Part shown: positions 55,086-64,000 of the stretch, piece by piece | Numbering within the stretch: the first letter of the stretch is position 1 | Layout of the letters: every line of letters starts with the position of its first letter | Assembly: GCF_014648255.1 (NCBI RefSeq) | Contig: NZ_BMQT01000007.1 | Coordinates: 89,706 to 153,705 of the forward strand | Length of the DNA: 64,000 nt | DNA from: Nocardioides albus | GTDB lineage: Bacteria > Actinomycetota > Actinomycetes > Propionibacteriales > Nocardioidaceae | Direction of reading: 5' to 3' | Translations under genes and position numbers: made by a program | The notes under the pieces: model-generated | Databases searched by the model: none | What the model was told of the DNA's origin: nothing | Seen by the model: only the letters and a program-made list of their open reading frames with translations

Positions 55086-55344
55086 GGAAGGCCCACGCCA
55101 CCGGCCCAATCGCGTACCTGTGCATCCGCGGATTCTTAGGTGTCTATAAGGACGTTGGCCGCCCAACTCCCACCGAAGGACGGCCAACGCGGGGATGAGA
55201 CGGCGATGCCCCCAGGGTCATGACGTGATCGCAGAACCACAAGATCTGCACAGAAGATCAACAACCCGATTCGGTCGCGGGCGGGGGTCAGGAGCGGTCA
55301 GGAATCGAGAAGCCTCGAGGTCCCTGGGTTTCTAAGGTCAAGAC
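55086..55344. other. Intergenic region with a stem-loop (55153-55189)
   Basis: No convincing gene. CGTTGGCCG (55153-55161) and CGGCCAACG (55181-55189) pair perfectly around a 19-base loop, preceded by TCTATAAGG, which could hold a -10 box. It could be a small RNA or the remains of a terminator. TAAGGT (55333-55338) ends 6 bases before the next gene and is its likely -10 box. Confidence 0.4.
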
Positions 55345-55986
55345 ATGTTCACTCTTCAGACCATCACCCTCGACGCAACCGACCCCACGGACGCCCGGGC
55401 GTTCTACGACAAGGCCTTCGGCCTCACCGACCAGATCTCGGTACGCCAGGGCCCGGGCACCGGCACCGGCCGCCCGTTCACGATCTCCCTGGTCGTCAGC
55501 CAGCCCTCGACTGTCGACAGCCTCGTCGACTCGGCGCTCGCGGCCGGCGCCATCTCCCTCAAGCCGGTCGAGAAGTCCTTCTGGGGCTACGGCGGCATCG
55601 TCCAGGCCCCCGACGGCTCCGTCTGGAAGATCGCCACCTCGGCGAAGAAGGACCGCGGCCCCGCCACCCGCGAGATCGACGACATCGTCCTGCTCCTCGG
55701 CGTCGCCGACGTCAAGGCGACCAAGAAGTTCTACGCCGAGCGCGGGCTCGGCGTGAAGCGGAGCTTCGGCGGCAAGTACGCCGAGTTCGAGGCCGCTCCC
55801 GGTGCCGTCCAGCTCGCGATCTACCCCCGGCACGCGCTGGAGAAGGAGACCGGCGTCGCGCTCGACCCGGCCGCTGCGTACGGGATCGTCCTGGGAGGTG
55901 GCGGCGAAGCCTTCACCGACCCGGACGGGTTCACCTGGCAGGCTGGGGACCATGGCACGCACGATCGCGACGAACACGACCGTTGA
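55345..55986 (+). CDS. VOC family protein (glyoxalase/bleomycin-resistance fold)
   Basis: 213 residues with two VOC modules: the first FTLQTITLDATDPTDARAFY and the second from about 110 (EIDDIVLLLGVADVKATKKF). VOC proteins bind a metal and act as glyoxalases, dioxygenases or resistance proteins; this one's activity is not evident. ATG at 55345 follows TAAGGT by 6 bases with no Shine-Dalgarno. Its end overlaps the next gene by 35 bases. Confidence 0.87.
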   Translation: MFTLQTITLDATDPTDARAFYDKAFGLTDQISVRQGPGTGTGRPFTISLVVSQPSTVDSLVDSALAAGAISLKPVEKSFWGYGGIVQAPDGSVWKIATSAKKDRGPATREIDDIVLLLGVADVKATKKFYAERGLGVKRSFGGKYAEFEAAPGAVQLAIYPRHALEKETGVALDPAAAYGIVLGGGGEAFTDPDGFTWQAGDHGTHDRDEHDR

Positions 55987-56422
55987 TCTCGAGGGGCTCC
56001 TGGAGTTCGTACGTCCCCGCCACCAGATGATCCTGGTGACCAGCAGAGCCGACGGGTCCCCGCAGCTCTCGCCGGTCACCGGGGGCGTCGACGACGACGG
56101 GCGGATCGTGATCGCGACCTACCCCGAACGCGCCAAGACCCGCAATGCCCGCAGCCGCCCGAAGGTGAGCGTGATGGTCCTCTCCGAGGAGTGGAACGGC
56201 GCCTGGGTCCAGGTCGACGGTGAGGCCGAGGTGCTCGACGCGGCGAGCGGTGGGGAAGCGCTGGATGCCTTCGTCACCTACTTCCGCAACATCTCCGGCG
56301 AGCACTCCGACTGGGACGAGTACCGCCAGGCGATGGTCGAGCAGGGTAAGTCGCTCCTCCGGATCACCCCGAAGCGCTGGGGCCCGGTCGCCACCGGCGG
56401 CTTCCCCGCCCGCCTCGCCTGA
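55952..56422 (+). CDS. PPOX-class (F420/FMN-type) oxidoreductase
   Basis: 156 residues. Split-barrel flavin/F420 fold: LLEFVRPRHQMILVTSRADG, SPVTGGVDDDGRIVIATYPE and KTRNARSRPKVSVMVLSEEW are typical of actinobacterial PPOX-class F420-dependent enzymes. Substrate unknown. ATG at 55952 lies inside the VOC gene; a 35-base overlap is unusual, but the conserved start (MARTIATNTTVDLEGL) supports it. Confidence 0.85.
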   Translation: MARTIATNTTVDLEGLLEFVRPRHQMILVTSRADGSPQLSPVTGGVDDDGRIVIATYPERAKTRNARSRPKVSVMVLSEEWNGAWVQVDGEAEVLDAASGGEALDAFVTYFRNISGEHSDWDEYRQAMVEQGKSLLRITPKRWGPVATGGFPARLA

Positions 56423-56549
56423 GGTCGCGCCCGGTATTTGCCCGCCGCAACTCAATTGCCTGGCGTAGGCCGCGTCAGGGCGCGTCAGGTCATCGAACAT
56501 AGAAGTAAAATACCCCGTCCTCATGGCATCTCGTCTGACCGCGAGCTGA

Positions 56550-56969
56550 CGCTCTTCCTGGGGTCGCGAGGTCAACGCCCACCACAACTACGTCGCTCGG
56601 GAGACGTACGACGGCGTCGACCTGGTGGTCACCCGCAAGGGCGCGATCTCGGCCAAGTCCGACGAGTTCGGGCTGATCCCGGGGTCGATGGGCACCGGTT
56701 CGTACGTCGTGCGCGGGCTCGGCAACGAGGCGTCCTACTGCTCCGCCTCCCACGGGGCGGGGCGGAAGATGTCGCGTACGAAGGCGAAGAAGACCTTCAG
56801 CGTCGCAGACCTCGCCGCCCAGACTGAGGGCGTCGAGTGCCGCAAGGATGCCGGTGTCGTCGACGAGATCCCCGGTGCGTACAAGTCGCTGGAGAGCGTC
56901 ATCGAGGCGCAGACCGATCTGGTCTCGGTCGAGGCCCGGCTGCGCACGCTGCTCTGCGTGAAGGGCTGA
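56550..56969 (+). pseudogene. rtcB remnant (RNA ligase, C-terminal third only)
   Basis: From 56568 the frame reads EVNAHHNYVARETYDGVDLV, VTRKGAISAKSDEFGLIPGS, MGTGSYVVRGLGNEASYCSA, SHGAGRKMSR and AYKSLESVIEAQ, which is the C-terminal part of RtcB, the tRNA-splicing/RNA-repair ligase. The active-site His and GMP site are kept, but the roughly 250 N-terminal residues with the metal site are missing and a stop lies in frame at 56547. A possible start at 56625 would give a useless fragment. The sequence just before (56490-56515) is unusually AT-rich, marking a likely deletion or insertion junction. Confidence 0.82.
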
Positions 56970-57019
56970 GGTTGTGAAGCTGAGGGTGGCCTATTGGTCA
57001 CCCTTGGCTTCACAACCCT
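56969..57019. terminator. Long hairpin between the rtcB remnant and a converging gene
   Basis: GGTTGTGAAGC (56970-56980) pairs with GCTTCACAACC (57007-57017), and inside it AGGGTGGCC-tatt-GGTCACCCT pairs with one G-T. It probably ends transcripts from both sides. Confidence 0.75.
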
Positions 57020-57033
57020 CGGGCGGGGGCGGG

Positions 57034-57630
57034 TCAGCGGCGCTGCCAGATCCCGAGGCGGTGGCTCCACGGCAGCCGCGCGTTCAGCCGGCGCGGCCCG
57101 GAGAGGTGGACCAGGTCGAAGTCGGGGCCGAGCGCGCGGGTCATGTCCTCAGGGACGTACGTCCAGGGCGGGCCCGGCTCCTCGCTCGGCCGGTCGATCG
57201 GGAAGACCCCCGACGCGACGCGCCCGCCGGGGCGTACGACCGCGCGGGCCAGGTCGCCGACGCGGCCGCGCCAGTCGGGCGGCAGAGCGCAGAAGAAGGT
57301 GTGGTCCCACATCAGGTCGACCGGCCCGCCGGTCGCGGCCAGGACGACGTCGGCATCGAGAGCGTCGCCGACCGCGTAGGTGACGTCCGGGTAGTGCTCC
57401 GCGGCGTAGGCGGCCGCCGTGGGGGAGAGGTCGACGACCGTCGTACGCCATCCGGCAGCCGCCAACCCTGCCGCATCGTGCCCGCGACCGGCGCCGGGCG
57501 CGAAGGCGGTGCCGGGCTCGCCGAAGAGCGCCGCGTTCTCCTCGATGTAGGCCAGGGGAGCGCCGAGGTCCCAGCCGGTCGTGCCGCGGACGTAGGCGGT
57601 ATCCCAGTCGGTGGGGTCGTTGACCGTCAT
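57034..57630 (-). CDS. TPMT-like SAM-dependent methyltransferase
   Basis: 198 residues. Starts MTVNDPTDWDTAYVRGTTGW and follows the thiopurine methyltransferase plan: W-D-L-G-A-P, the SAM loop APGAGRGHDAAGLAAAGW (with Pro-Gly-Ala-Gly-Arg-Gly-His-Asp), and DLMWDHTFFCALPPDWRG, typical of TPMT (FDRGALVAL region). Such bacterial enzymes methylate small thiols or Se/Te compounds. ATG at 57630 follows GAGACT by 6 bases. Confidence 0.88.
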   Translation of the reverse strand: MTVNDPTDWDTAYVRGTTGWDLGAPLAYIEENAALFGEPGTAFAPGAGRGHDAAGLAAAGWRTTVVDLSPTAAAYAAEHYPDVTYAVGDALDADVVLAATGGPVDLMWDHTFFCALPPDWRGRVGDLARAVVRPGGRVASGVFPIDRPSEEPGPPWTYVPEDMTRALGPDFDLVHLSGPRRLNARLPWSHRLGIWQRR

Positions 57631-57721
57631 GGCCACAGTCTCTCGGGCCAGCGCGACGAGTGGGAGAGCGGGGCGCATGACGAGTCCTCGTTCCACGGTT
57701 CCGTGGGCCGTCGCGGACGGG

Positions 57722-57727
57722 TACGCT
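57722..57727 (+). promoter_or_regulatory. -10 box (TACGCT), leaderless type
   Basis: TACGCT ends 7 bases before the ATG at 57735. Confidence 0.6.
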
Positions 57728-57734
57728 TTCGAAC

Positions 57735-58118
57735 ATGAGATCGACTGGCGGCGCGTCCCGGCGTGACGTACCGCTGCCGTTCGACGTCGTTCCTGGTGCT
57801 CTGCCCACGCCCGCGCGGCGGGCACCTGCGCCTGCACCTCAGGACGAGACTCTGGTCCACCGTCTTGTCGGCGCCCACCTCACGTCGCGAGGCCTCCCGC
57901 CCGGCTCCGACCTCGTGATCAACCCCCGCCGACCCAAGCGCGGTGAGGTGGCGGTCGTACGCTCCGGCGGTCGCATCCGGGTCGGCATCTTCGACCTCGA
58001 ACGTGGTCGCACGGTCCTGCGCTCCGACCGCGGCACCCGCTGGCTGCCGCCCGACGCTGTCTACGTCGGCGTCGCCGCCCTTGCCTCTCCGACCCTTGAC
58101 GGGATGCCGACGGGCTGA
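57735..58118 (+). CDS. Hypothetical protein with LexA/S24-like C-terminal half
   Basis: 127 residues. A Pro/Ala-rich N-terminus (about 1-40) and a compact C-terminal domain (GSDLVINPRRPKRGEVAVVR, then SGGRIRVGIFDLERGRTVL) that resembles the barrel of S24/S26 peptidases, where G-D-x-V-x-V...P-x-x-G-x-V-V is usual. The nucleophile Ser and general-base Lys cannot be identified, so it is probably not a peptidase. Start set by the TACGCT box. Located directly before sufR; no known link. Confidence 0.65.
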   Translation: MRSTGGASRRDVPLPFDVVPGALPTPARRAPAPAPQDETLVHRLVGAHLTSRGLPPGSDLVINPRRPKRGEVAVVRSGGRIRVGIFDLERGRTVLRSDRGTRWLPPDAVYVGVAALASPTLDGMPTG

Positions 58119-58162
58119 TCCGGGGTGACGTACGACACGTCGTCACCGGCCAGCGAGCAAGT

Positions 58163-58206
58163 AAGGGTTGCCTTCGTTGAATCCCCTGGGGGAATAACGT
58201 CACAAT
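58163..58206 (+). promoter_or_regulatory. sufR-suf operon promoter and operator candidates
   Basis: CACAAT (58201-58206) ends exactly 6 bases before the sufR GTG. Upstream are two symmetric elements, AAGG-gttg-CCTT (58163-58174) and CCCC-t-GGGG (58183-58191), close to the -35/-10 space. One may be the SufR site; AAGG...CCTT also resembles half-sites of DtxR/IdeR iron regulators. Confidence 0.45.
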
Positions 58207-58212
58207 GGTGTT

Positions 58213-58940
58213 GTGAAATTCGACGAGGGCACTCTGCAGCCCGCAGAGACCAACGAGGAGAGCACCCGCCAGCGGGTGGCTCGCTCGCTGCTCGTCGACG
58301 GTCCGCAGACGGCTGCGACGCTCGCGAAGCGGCTCGATCTCACCCCGGCCGCGGTCAGGCGCCACCTGGACGCGCTGGCTGATGAGGACGCCGTGGAGCA
58401 GCGCGAGCCGCGGACTGCGTCCACGCGTGGGCGGGGTCGCCCGGCCAAGCTCTTCGCGCTCACCGACCAGGGGCGGGACGGCTTCGAGAAGAAGTACGAC
58501 GACCTGGCGGTCGAGGCGCTGCGGTTCCTCTCCGAGGTGGCAGGCGAAGAGGCAGTGCGGGAATTCGCGGAGCGCCGCGCGGCGTTCATCAAGCAGGGAC
58601 TGGATCGGATCGCCGCCAGCGAGACGGATATCAGCCCCGCCCAGGTGCTCGCGAACGTGTTCACCGCCAACGGCTACGCCGCCTCCGTCAGGGAGCTGCC
58701 GCTGATCAACGGCCACGACGCCGGTGAGCAGCTGTGCCAGCAGCACTGCCCGGTCGCGCACGTCGCCCAAGAGTTTCCCGAGCTCTGCGAGGCGGAGACT
58801 GAGGCCATCGCAAAGCTGCTCGGCACCCACGTACAACGCTTGGCCACCATCGCCCACGGCGACGGTGTCTGCACGACGCACATCCCTCCTGGATCCTCCG
58901 GTCCCGGCGAAGTTTCGAAGAAGAAGGAGCAGGTCACGAC

Positions 58941-58944
<4 letters not shown>
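58213..58944 (+). CDS. sufR: SufR-type Fe-S repressor of the suf operon
   Basis: 243 residues. N-terminal winged HTH ([20 protein letters not shown]) and a C-terminal cluster-binding region with CQQHC, C in EFPELCEAE and C in GDGVCTTH, the spacing (C-x3-C-x12-C) of [4Fe-4S]-binding SufR proteins. With cluster it represses suf; when clusters are short it lets go. GTG at 58213 is leaderless (CACAAT + 6 bases). It overlaps sufB by 4 bases (ATGA), as in M. tuberculosis Rv1460-Rv1461. Confidence 0.93.
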
Positions 58945-60358
<1,414 letters not shown>

Positions 60359-60359
<1 letters not shown>

Positions 60360-61540
60360 TGACCGCAGCTGTACAGGAGGCTCTGGAGCTCGGCAAGGTC
60401 GAGTCCCACCTCCACCCCGAAGGCTCTTTCGACGTCGAGGCGCACGAGGTGCCGAAGGGTCGCGAGGAGATCTGGCGGTTCACGCCGCTCAAGCGCCTCA
60501 AGGGCATCCACGACTCGGCGCCGTTCGCCGACGGTGCGACCAAGGTGGAGGTCGAGGCAGCCACCGGCGTGACCGTCGAGACCGTTGCGGCCGATGACGC
60601 CGTACGCGGCACCTCCGGCCTGGTCCCGACCGACCGCGTCTCGGCGCGGGCCTGGGCGGCGTCGACAGGGGCCACCGTCGTGCGTATCCCGACCGACACC
60701 GTCATCGAGGGTGCGACCGTGATCCGTCACCACGGCACCGGCTCGCAGACTGCCGGCGCCGGTCACGCGGTGATCGTGGCGGAGAAGTTCGCCAAGGCGA
60801 CCGTGGTGCTGGTCTTCGAGGGCTCCGCCATCGTCGCCGACAACATCGAGATCGTGGTCGAGGACGGTGCCGACCTGACCGTCGTCTCCGTCCAGGACTG
60901 GGCCGACGACGCCGTCCACCTCTCCACCCAGCACGCCAAGGTCGGCCGCGACGCCAACCTCAAGCACGTCTCGGTGAGCTTCGGTGGTGACGTCGTGCGC
61001 CACGACTTCACCGCTGAGTACGCCGGCCCCGGCGGCTCCGTGGAGGCGCTCGGCCTCTACTTCGCCGACGCCGGCCAGCACATCGAGCACCGACTCTTCG
61101 TCGACCACACCGCCCCGAAGACCAAGTCCAACGTGGTCTACAAGGGCGCGCTGCAGGGCGAGAAGGCCCACGCGGTCTGGATCGGCAACGTGCTGATCCG
61201 CAAGGAGGCCGAAGGCATCGAGACGTACGAGGAGAACCGCAACCTCATCCTCACCGACGGTGCCTGGGCCGACTCCGTTCCCAACCTGGAGATCGAGACC
61301 GGCGAGATCGAGGGCGCGGGCCACGCGTCGGCGATCGGCCGGTTCGACGACGAGCAGCTCTTCTACCTGCAGAGCCGCGGCATCTCCGAGACCGAGGCCA
61401 AGCGCCTGGTCGTGCACGGCTTCTTCAACGACCTGATCCGCCAGATCGGCGTCCCCGAGCTCGAGGAGAAGCTGACCTCGACGGTCGAGGCCGAGCTCGC
61501 GAAAAACATCAACACTCTGATCACGAAGGACAACGCATGA
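60359..61540 (+). CDS. sufD: Fe-S cluster assembly protein SufD
   Basis: 393 residues. Paralogue of SufB with the parallel beta-helix core; HRLFVDHTAPKTKSNVVYKG and GHASAIGRFDDEQLFYLQSR are typical and hold the conserved His used in cluster formation. Pairs with SufB and SufC. ATG at 60359 overlaps the sufB stop; the stop overlaps sufC (ATGA). Confidence 0.96.
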
Positions 61541-62295
61541 GCACGCTCGAGATCAAGGACCTGCGGGTCTCGGTCGAGACCGAGGACGGCGCCAAGGAGA
61601 TCCTCAAGGGCGTGACCTTGACGATCAACTCCGGCGAGACCCACGCGATCATGGGCCCCAACGGCTCGGGCAAGTCCACCCTTGCCTACTCGATCGCCGG
61701 CCACCCGAAGTACACCATCACCGGCGGCACCGTCACCCTCGACGGTGAGGACGTCCTGGAGATGTCGGTCGACGAGCGCGCCAAGGCGGGTCTCTTCCTC
61801 GCGATGCAGTACCCCGTCGAGGTCCCCGGCGTGAGCGTGGCCAACTTCCTGCGCACCGCCAAGACGGCCCTGACCGGCGAGGCCCCCAAGCTGCGTACGT
61901 GGGTCAAGGACGTCAACGGTGCTATGGACAAGATGCACCTGGACCCGACCTTCTCGCAGCGCTCGGTCAACGAGGGTTTCTCCGGCGGTGAGAAGAAGCG
62001 CCACGAGATCGCTCAGCTCGACATCCTCGACCCGGCCTTCGCTCTGCTCGACGAGATCGACTCCGGTCTCGACATCGACGCGCTCAAGGTGGTCTCCGAG
62101 GGGATCAACGACTTCCGCGCTCGTGAGGGCAAGTCGGTCCTGCTGATCACCCACTACACCCGCATCCTGCGCTACATCAAGCCTGACCACGTGCACGTCT
62201 TCGTGGCCGGCCGGATCGCCGAGTCGGGTGGTCCGGACCTCGCCGAGGAGCTGGAGGCCAACGGCTACGAGCGGTTCACGAGCGCGGCGGTCTGA
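61537..62295 (+). CDS. sufC: Fe-S cluster assembly ATPase SufC
   Basis: 252 residues. ABC-type ATPase: Walker A IMGPNGSGKSTLAYSIAGHP, signature GFSGGEKKRHEIAQ, Walker B FALLDEIDSGLD, H-loop LLITHYTRIL. Drives the SufBCD complex. Overlaps sufD by 4 bases. Confidence 0.97.
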   Translation: MSTLEIKDLRVSVETEDGAKEILKGVTLTINSGETHAIMGPNGSGKSTLAYSIAGHPKYTITGGTVTLDGEDVLEMSVDERAKAGLFLAMQYPVEVPGVSVANFLRTAKTALTGEAPKLRTWVKDVNGAMDKMHLDPTFSQRSVNEGFSGGEKKRHEIAQLDILDPAFALLDEIDSGLDIDALKVVSEGINDFRAREGKSVLLITHYTRILRYIKPDHVHVFVAGRIAESGGPDLAEELEANGYERFTSAAV

Positions 62296-62296
62296 C

Positions 62297-63550
62297 ATGA
62301 AGGGTCTGCTGCCCGACCTGGATCTGGTCCGCAAGGACTTCCCGATCCTGGAGCGCACCTTCGACGGCGGCGAGACCCCGTTGGTCTACCTCGACAGCGC
62401 CAACACCTCGCAGAAGCCGCAGATCGTGATCGACACCATGGTCGACCACCTGGAGCGGCACAACGCCAACATCGCCCGGGCGATGCACCACCTGGGCGCC
62501 GAGGCGACCGAGGCGTTCGAGGGGGCGCGCGACACCGTCGCGCGCTTCCTCGGCGCGCCCGAGCGCGACGAGGTGATCTTCACCAAGAACGCCTCCGAGG
62601 GGCTCAACCTGGTCGCCAACACGGTGCCGCTCGCCCCTGGTGACGTGGTGGTGACCACCGAGATGGAGCACCACTCGAACATCGTTCCGTGGCAGCTGGC
62701 CACGCAGCGGTCCGGTGCGTCGTTGAAGTGGTTCGGGCTGACCGACTCCGGTGAGCTCGACCTGTCGAACATCGATGAGCTGATCACCCCGGCTACCAAG
62801 ATCGTCGCGCTGACCTGGGTCTCCAACATGCTCGGCACCATCAACCCGGTCGCCGAGATCACCCGGAAGGCCCACGAGGTGGGTGCGCTGGTCGTCATCG
62901 ACGCGGCCCAGGCTGCTCCGGTGCTCCCGATCGACCTGGCGTCGATGGCGGAGGAGGAGCGTCCCGACTTCCTCGTCTTCACCGGCCACAAGGTCGTCGG
63001 ACCGACCGGCATCGGTGTCCTGTGGGGACGCCGTGCCGCGCTCGAGGCGCTGCCGCCGTTCCTCGGCGGCGGCGAGATGATCGCGACGGTGTCGATGGAG
63101 AAGTCGACCTATGCGCCGATCCCGCACAAGTTCGAGGCCGGCACCCCGCCGATCGCCGAGGCCGTGGGTCTCGGTGCAGCGCTGGAATATCTGATGCACG
63201 TGGGGATGGAGAACATCCACGCCCACGAGCAGGCGATCACGGCGTACGCGTTGGAGCGTCTCGCGACCGTCCCGGGTGTGACCGTGCTCGGTCCGGCCGA
63301 CGCGGCCAAGCGGGGCGGTGCGATCTCCTTCGAGCTCGACGGGGTTCACCCGCACGACGTCGCCCAGGTCCTCGACTCCAAGGGCGTCGCCATCCGCGCC
63401 GGGCACCACTGCGCCAAGCCCGCCCACCAGCGGTTCGGCGTGCAAGCCTCCAACCGGATGTCGTCCTACCTCTACACCACGCCCGCCGAGATCGACGCGC
63501 TGGTCGAGGGGTTGGAATACGTACGTAGCTTCTTCAAGTTGGACAAGTGA
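62297..63550 (+). CDS. sufS: Cysteine desulfurase SufS
   Basis: 417 residues. PLP enzyme that takes sulfur from cysteine. PLP Lys in FLVFTGHKVVGPTG (about 231), catalytic Cys in RAGHHCAKPAHQRFG (about 370), substrate motif YLDSANTSQKP near the start. ATG at 62297 is one base after the sufC stop. It passes sulfur to SufU, whose gene overlaps its stop (TGATG). Confidence 0.96.
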   Translation: MKGLLPDLDLVRKDFPILERTFDGGETPLVYLDSANTSQKPQIVIDTMVDHLERHNANIARAMHHLGAEATEAFEGARDTVARFLGAPERDEVIFTKNASEGLNLVANTVPLAPGDVVVTTEMEHHSNIVPWQLATQRSGASLKWFGLTDSGELDLSNIDELITPATKIVALTWVSNMLGTINPVAEITRKAHEVGALVVIDAAQAAPVLPIDLASMAEEERPDFLVFTGHKVVGPTGIGVLWGRRAALEALPPFLGGGEMIATVSMEKSTYAPIPHKFEAGTPPIAEAVGLGAALEYLMHVGMENIHAHEQAITAYALERLATVPGVTVLGPADAAKRGGAISFELDGVHPHDVAQVLDSKGVAIRAGHHCAKPAHQRFGVQASNRMSSYLYTTPAEIDALVEGLEYVRSFFKLDK

Positions 63551-64000
63551 TGACTGCCGCGAACCTAGAATCGATGTACCAGGAGATCATCCTGGACCAT
63601 TACAAGAACCCGCACGGGAAGGGTCTTCGCGACCCCTTCGAGGCGGAGGTTCACCACGTCAACCCGACCTGCGGTGACGAGATCACCCTGCGGGTGCACG
63701 TCGACGGCGGCAAGATCGAGGACATCTCGTACGACGCCCTTGGCTGCTCCATCTCGCAGGCCTCGGCCTCGGTGCTCAACGACCTGGTCGTGGGCAAGAC
63801 GGTCGATGAGGCGTTGGTCATCCACGAAGAGTTCCTGCGGCTGATGCAGGGCAAGGGCAACGTGGAGCCCGACGAGGACATTCTGGAGGACGGCATCGCC
63901 TTCGCCGGCGTCGCCAGGTTCCCCGCCCGGATCAAGTGCGCGCTGTTGTCGTGGATGGCTTGGAAAGACGCCACCGCGAAGACTCTCGCTGAGGAGAACA
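63550..64000 (+). CDS. sufU: SufU-type sulfur acceptor (cut by window end)
   Basis: First 150 residues; the end lies outside. IscU-like zinc protein: MYQEIILDHYKNPHGKG, NPTCGDEITL (first Cys and Asp), GCSISQASASV (second Cys) and RIKCALLSW (third Cys), the four zinc ligands of SufU. It has the 18-20 residue insertion before the third Cys (GNVEPDEDILEDGIAFAG) that separates SufU from IscU. Accepts the persulfide from SufS and hands it to SufBCD. Confidence 0.95.
   Translation, partial: MTAANLESMYQEIILDHYKNPHGKGLRDPFEAEVHHVNPTCGDEITLRVHVDGGKIEDISYDALGCSISQASASVLNDLVVGKTVDEALVIHEEFLRLMQGKGNVEPDEDILEDGIAFAGVARFPARIKCALLSWMAWKDATAKTLAEEN

Overview
The window is a high-GC, gene-dense chromosomal segment of an actinobacterium. 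RbpA, WhiA, a SufR-type regulator at the head of a suf operon, a ClgR-like regulator beside clpP genes, and the order uvrC-rapZ-yvcK-whiA-gap-pgk-tpiA-secG ... pgl ... tal-tkt-ctaB-ctaA-ABC-sufRBDCSU are the conserved backbone seen in Mycobacterium and Streptomyces. The style of the accessory genes suggests Nocardioidaceae, but that placement is inference. I see no tRNA, rRNA, CRISPR array, prophage or intact insertion sequence.

Layout. 1-1.5 kb: end of a PPK2 polyphosphate kinase gene overlapping a HipA-like kinase and a DUF3037 gene. 1.6-5.2 kb (minus): sulfite reductase, a 60-residue zinc-knuckle protein, APS reductase and a sirohydrochlorin chelatase, headed by a 29-codon leader peptide. 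5.5-8.5 kb: glyA, an acetyltransferase and a frameshifted nucleotidyltransferase. 8.5-14.1 kb: Uma2 protein, methyltransferase, and a CitA/DcuS-type two-component system divergent from dctA. 14.4-17.6 kb: sugar ABC importer without its ATPase. 17.7-25.4 kb: potassium channel, a DUF3263 gene flanked by two matching hairpin elements, map, an ECF42-type sigma factor with its YCII/DGPF partner, and small accessory genes. 25.5-27.1 kb: two clpP-like genes facing a ClgR-like regulator. 27.3-34.1 kb: two related secreted Pro/Ser-rich proteins, an MBL hydrolase, uvrA with a LexA box, a Rieske lipoprotein and a TTC38-like protein.

34.3-43.8 kb is the uvrC-rapZ-yvcK, whiA, gap-pgk-tpiA, secG, rbpA backbone. 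45.0-50.6 kb (minus) is a tkt-tal-pgi-pgl operon with no zwf or opcA. 50.8-55.1 kb holds heme O and heme A synthesis (ctaB, ctaA) with an ABC-2 exporter. 55.3-58.1 kb is accessory (VOC protein, PPOX protein, an rtcB fragment, a TPMT-like methyltransferase). 58.2-64.0 kb is the Fe-S assembly operon sufR-B-D-C-S-U, with sufU cut by the window end.

Less expected structure. (1) Two copies, in opposite orientation, of a promoter-hairpin-T-tract element flank the DUF3263 gene; they keep the same loop and tail and differ by a paired stem change, so they look like small RNA genes. (2) Families of helically phased palindromic repeats (32-bp or 21-bp period) sit at the 3' ends of genes at four places. 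(3) The leader peptide upstream of sulfite reductase has the RRHVD...C pattern of actinobacterial sulfur leader peptides. (4) The second clpP-like gene has lost the catalytic Ser and His. (5) Many genes have a TAnnnT box exactly 6-7 bases before the start codon, pointing to leaderless transcripts; this was used to choose several starts.
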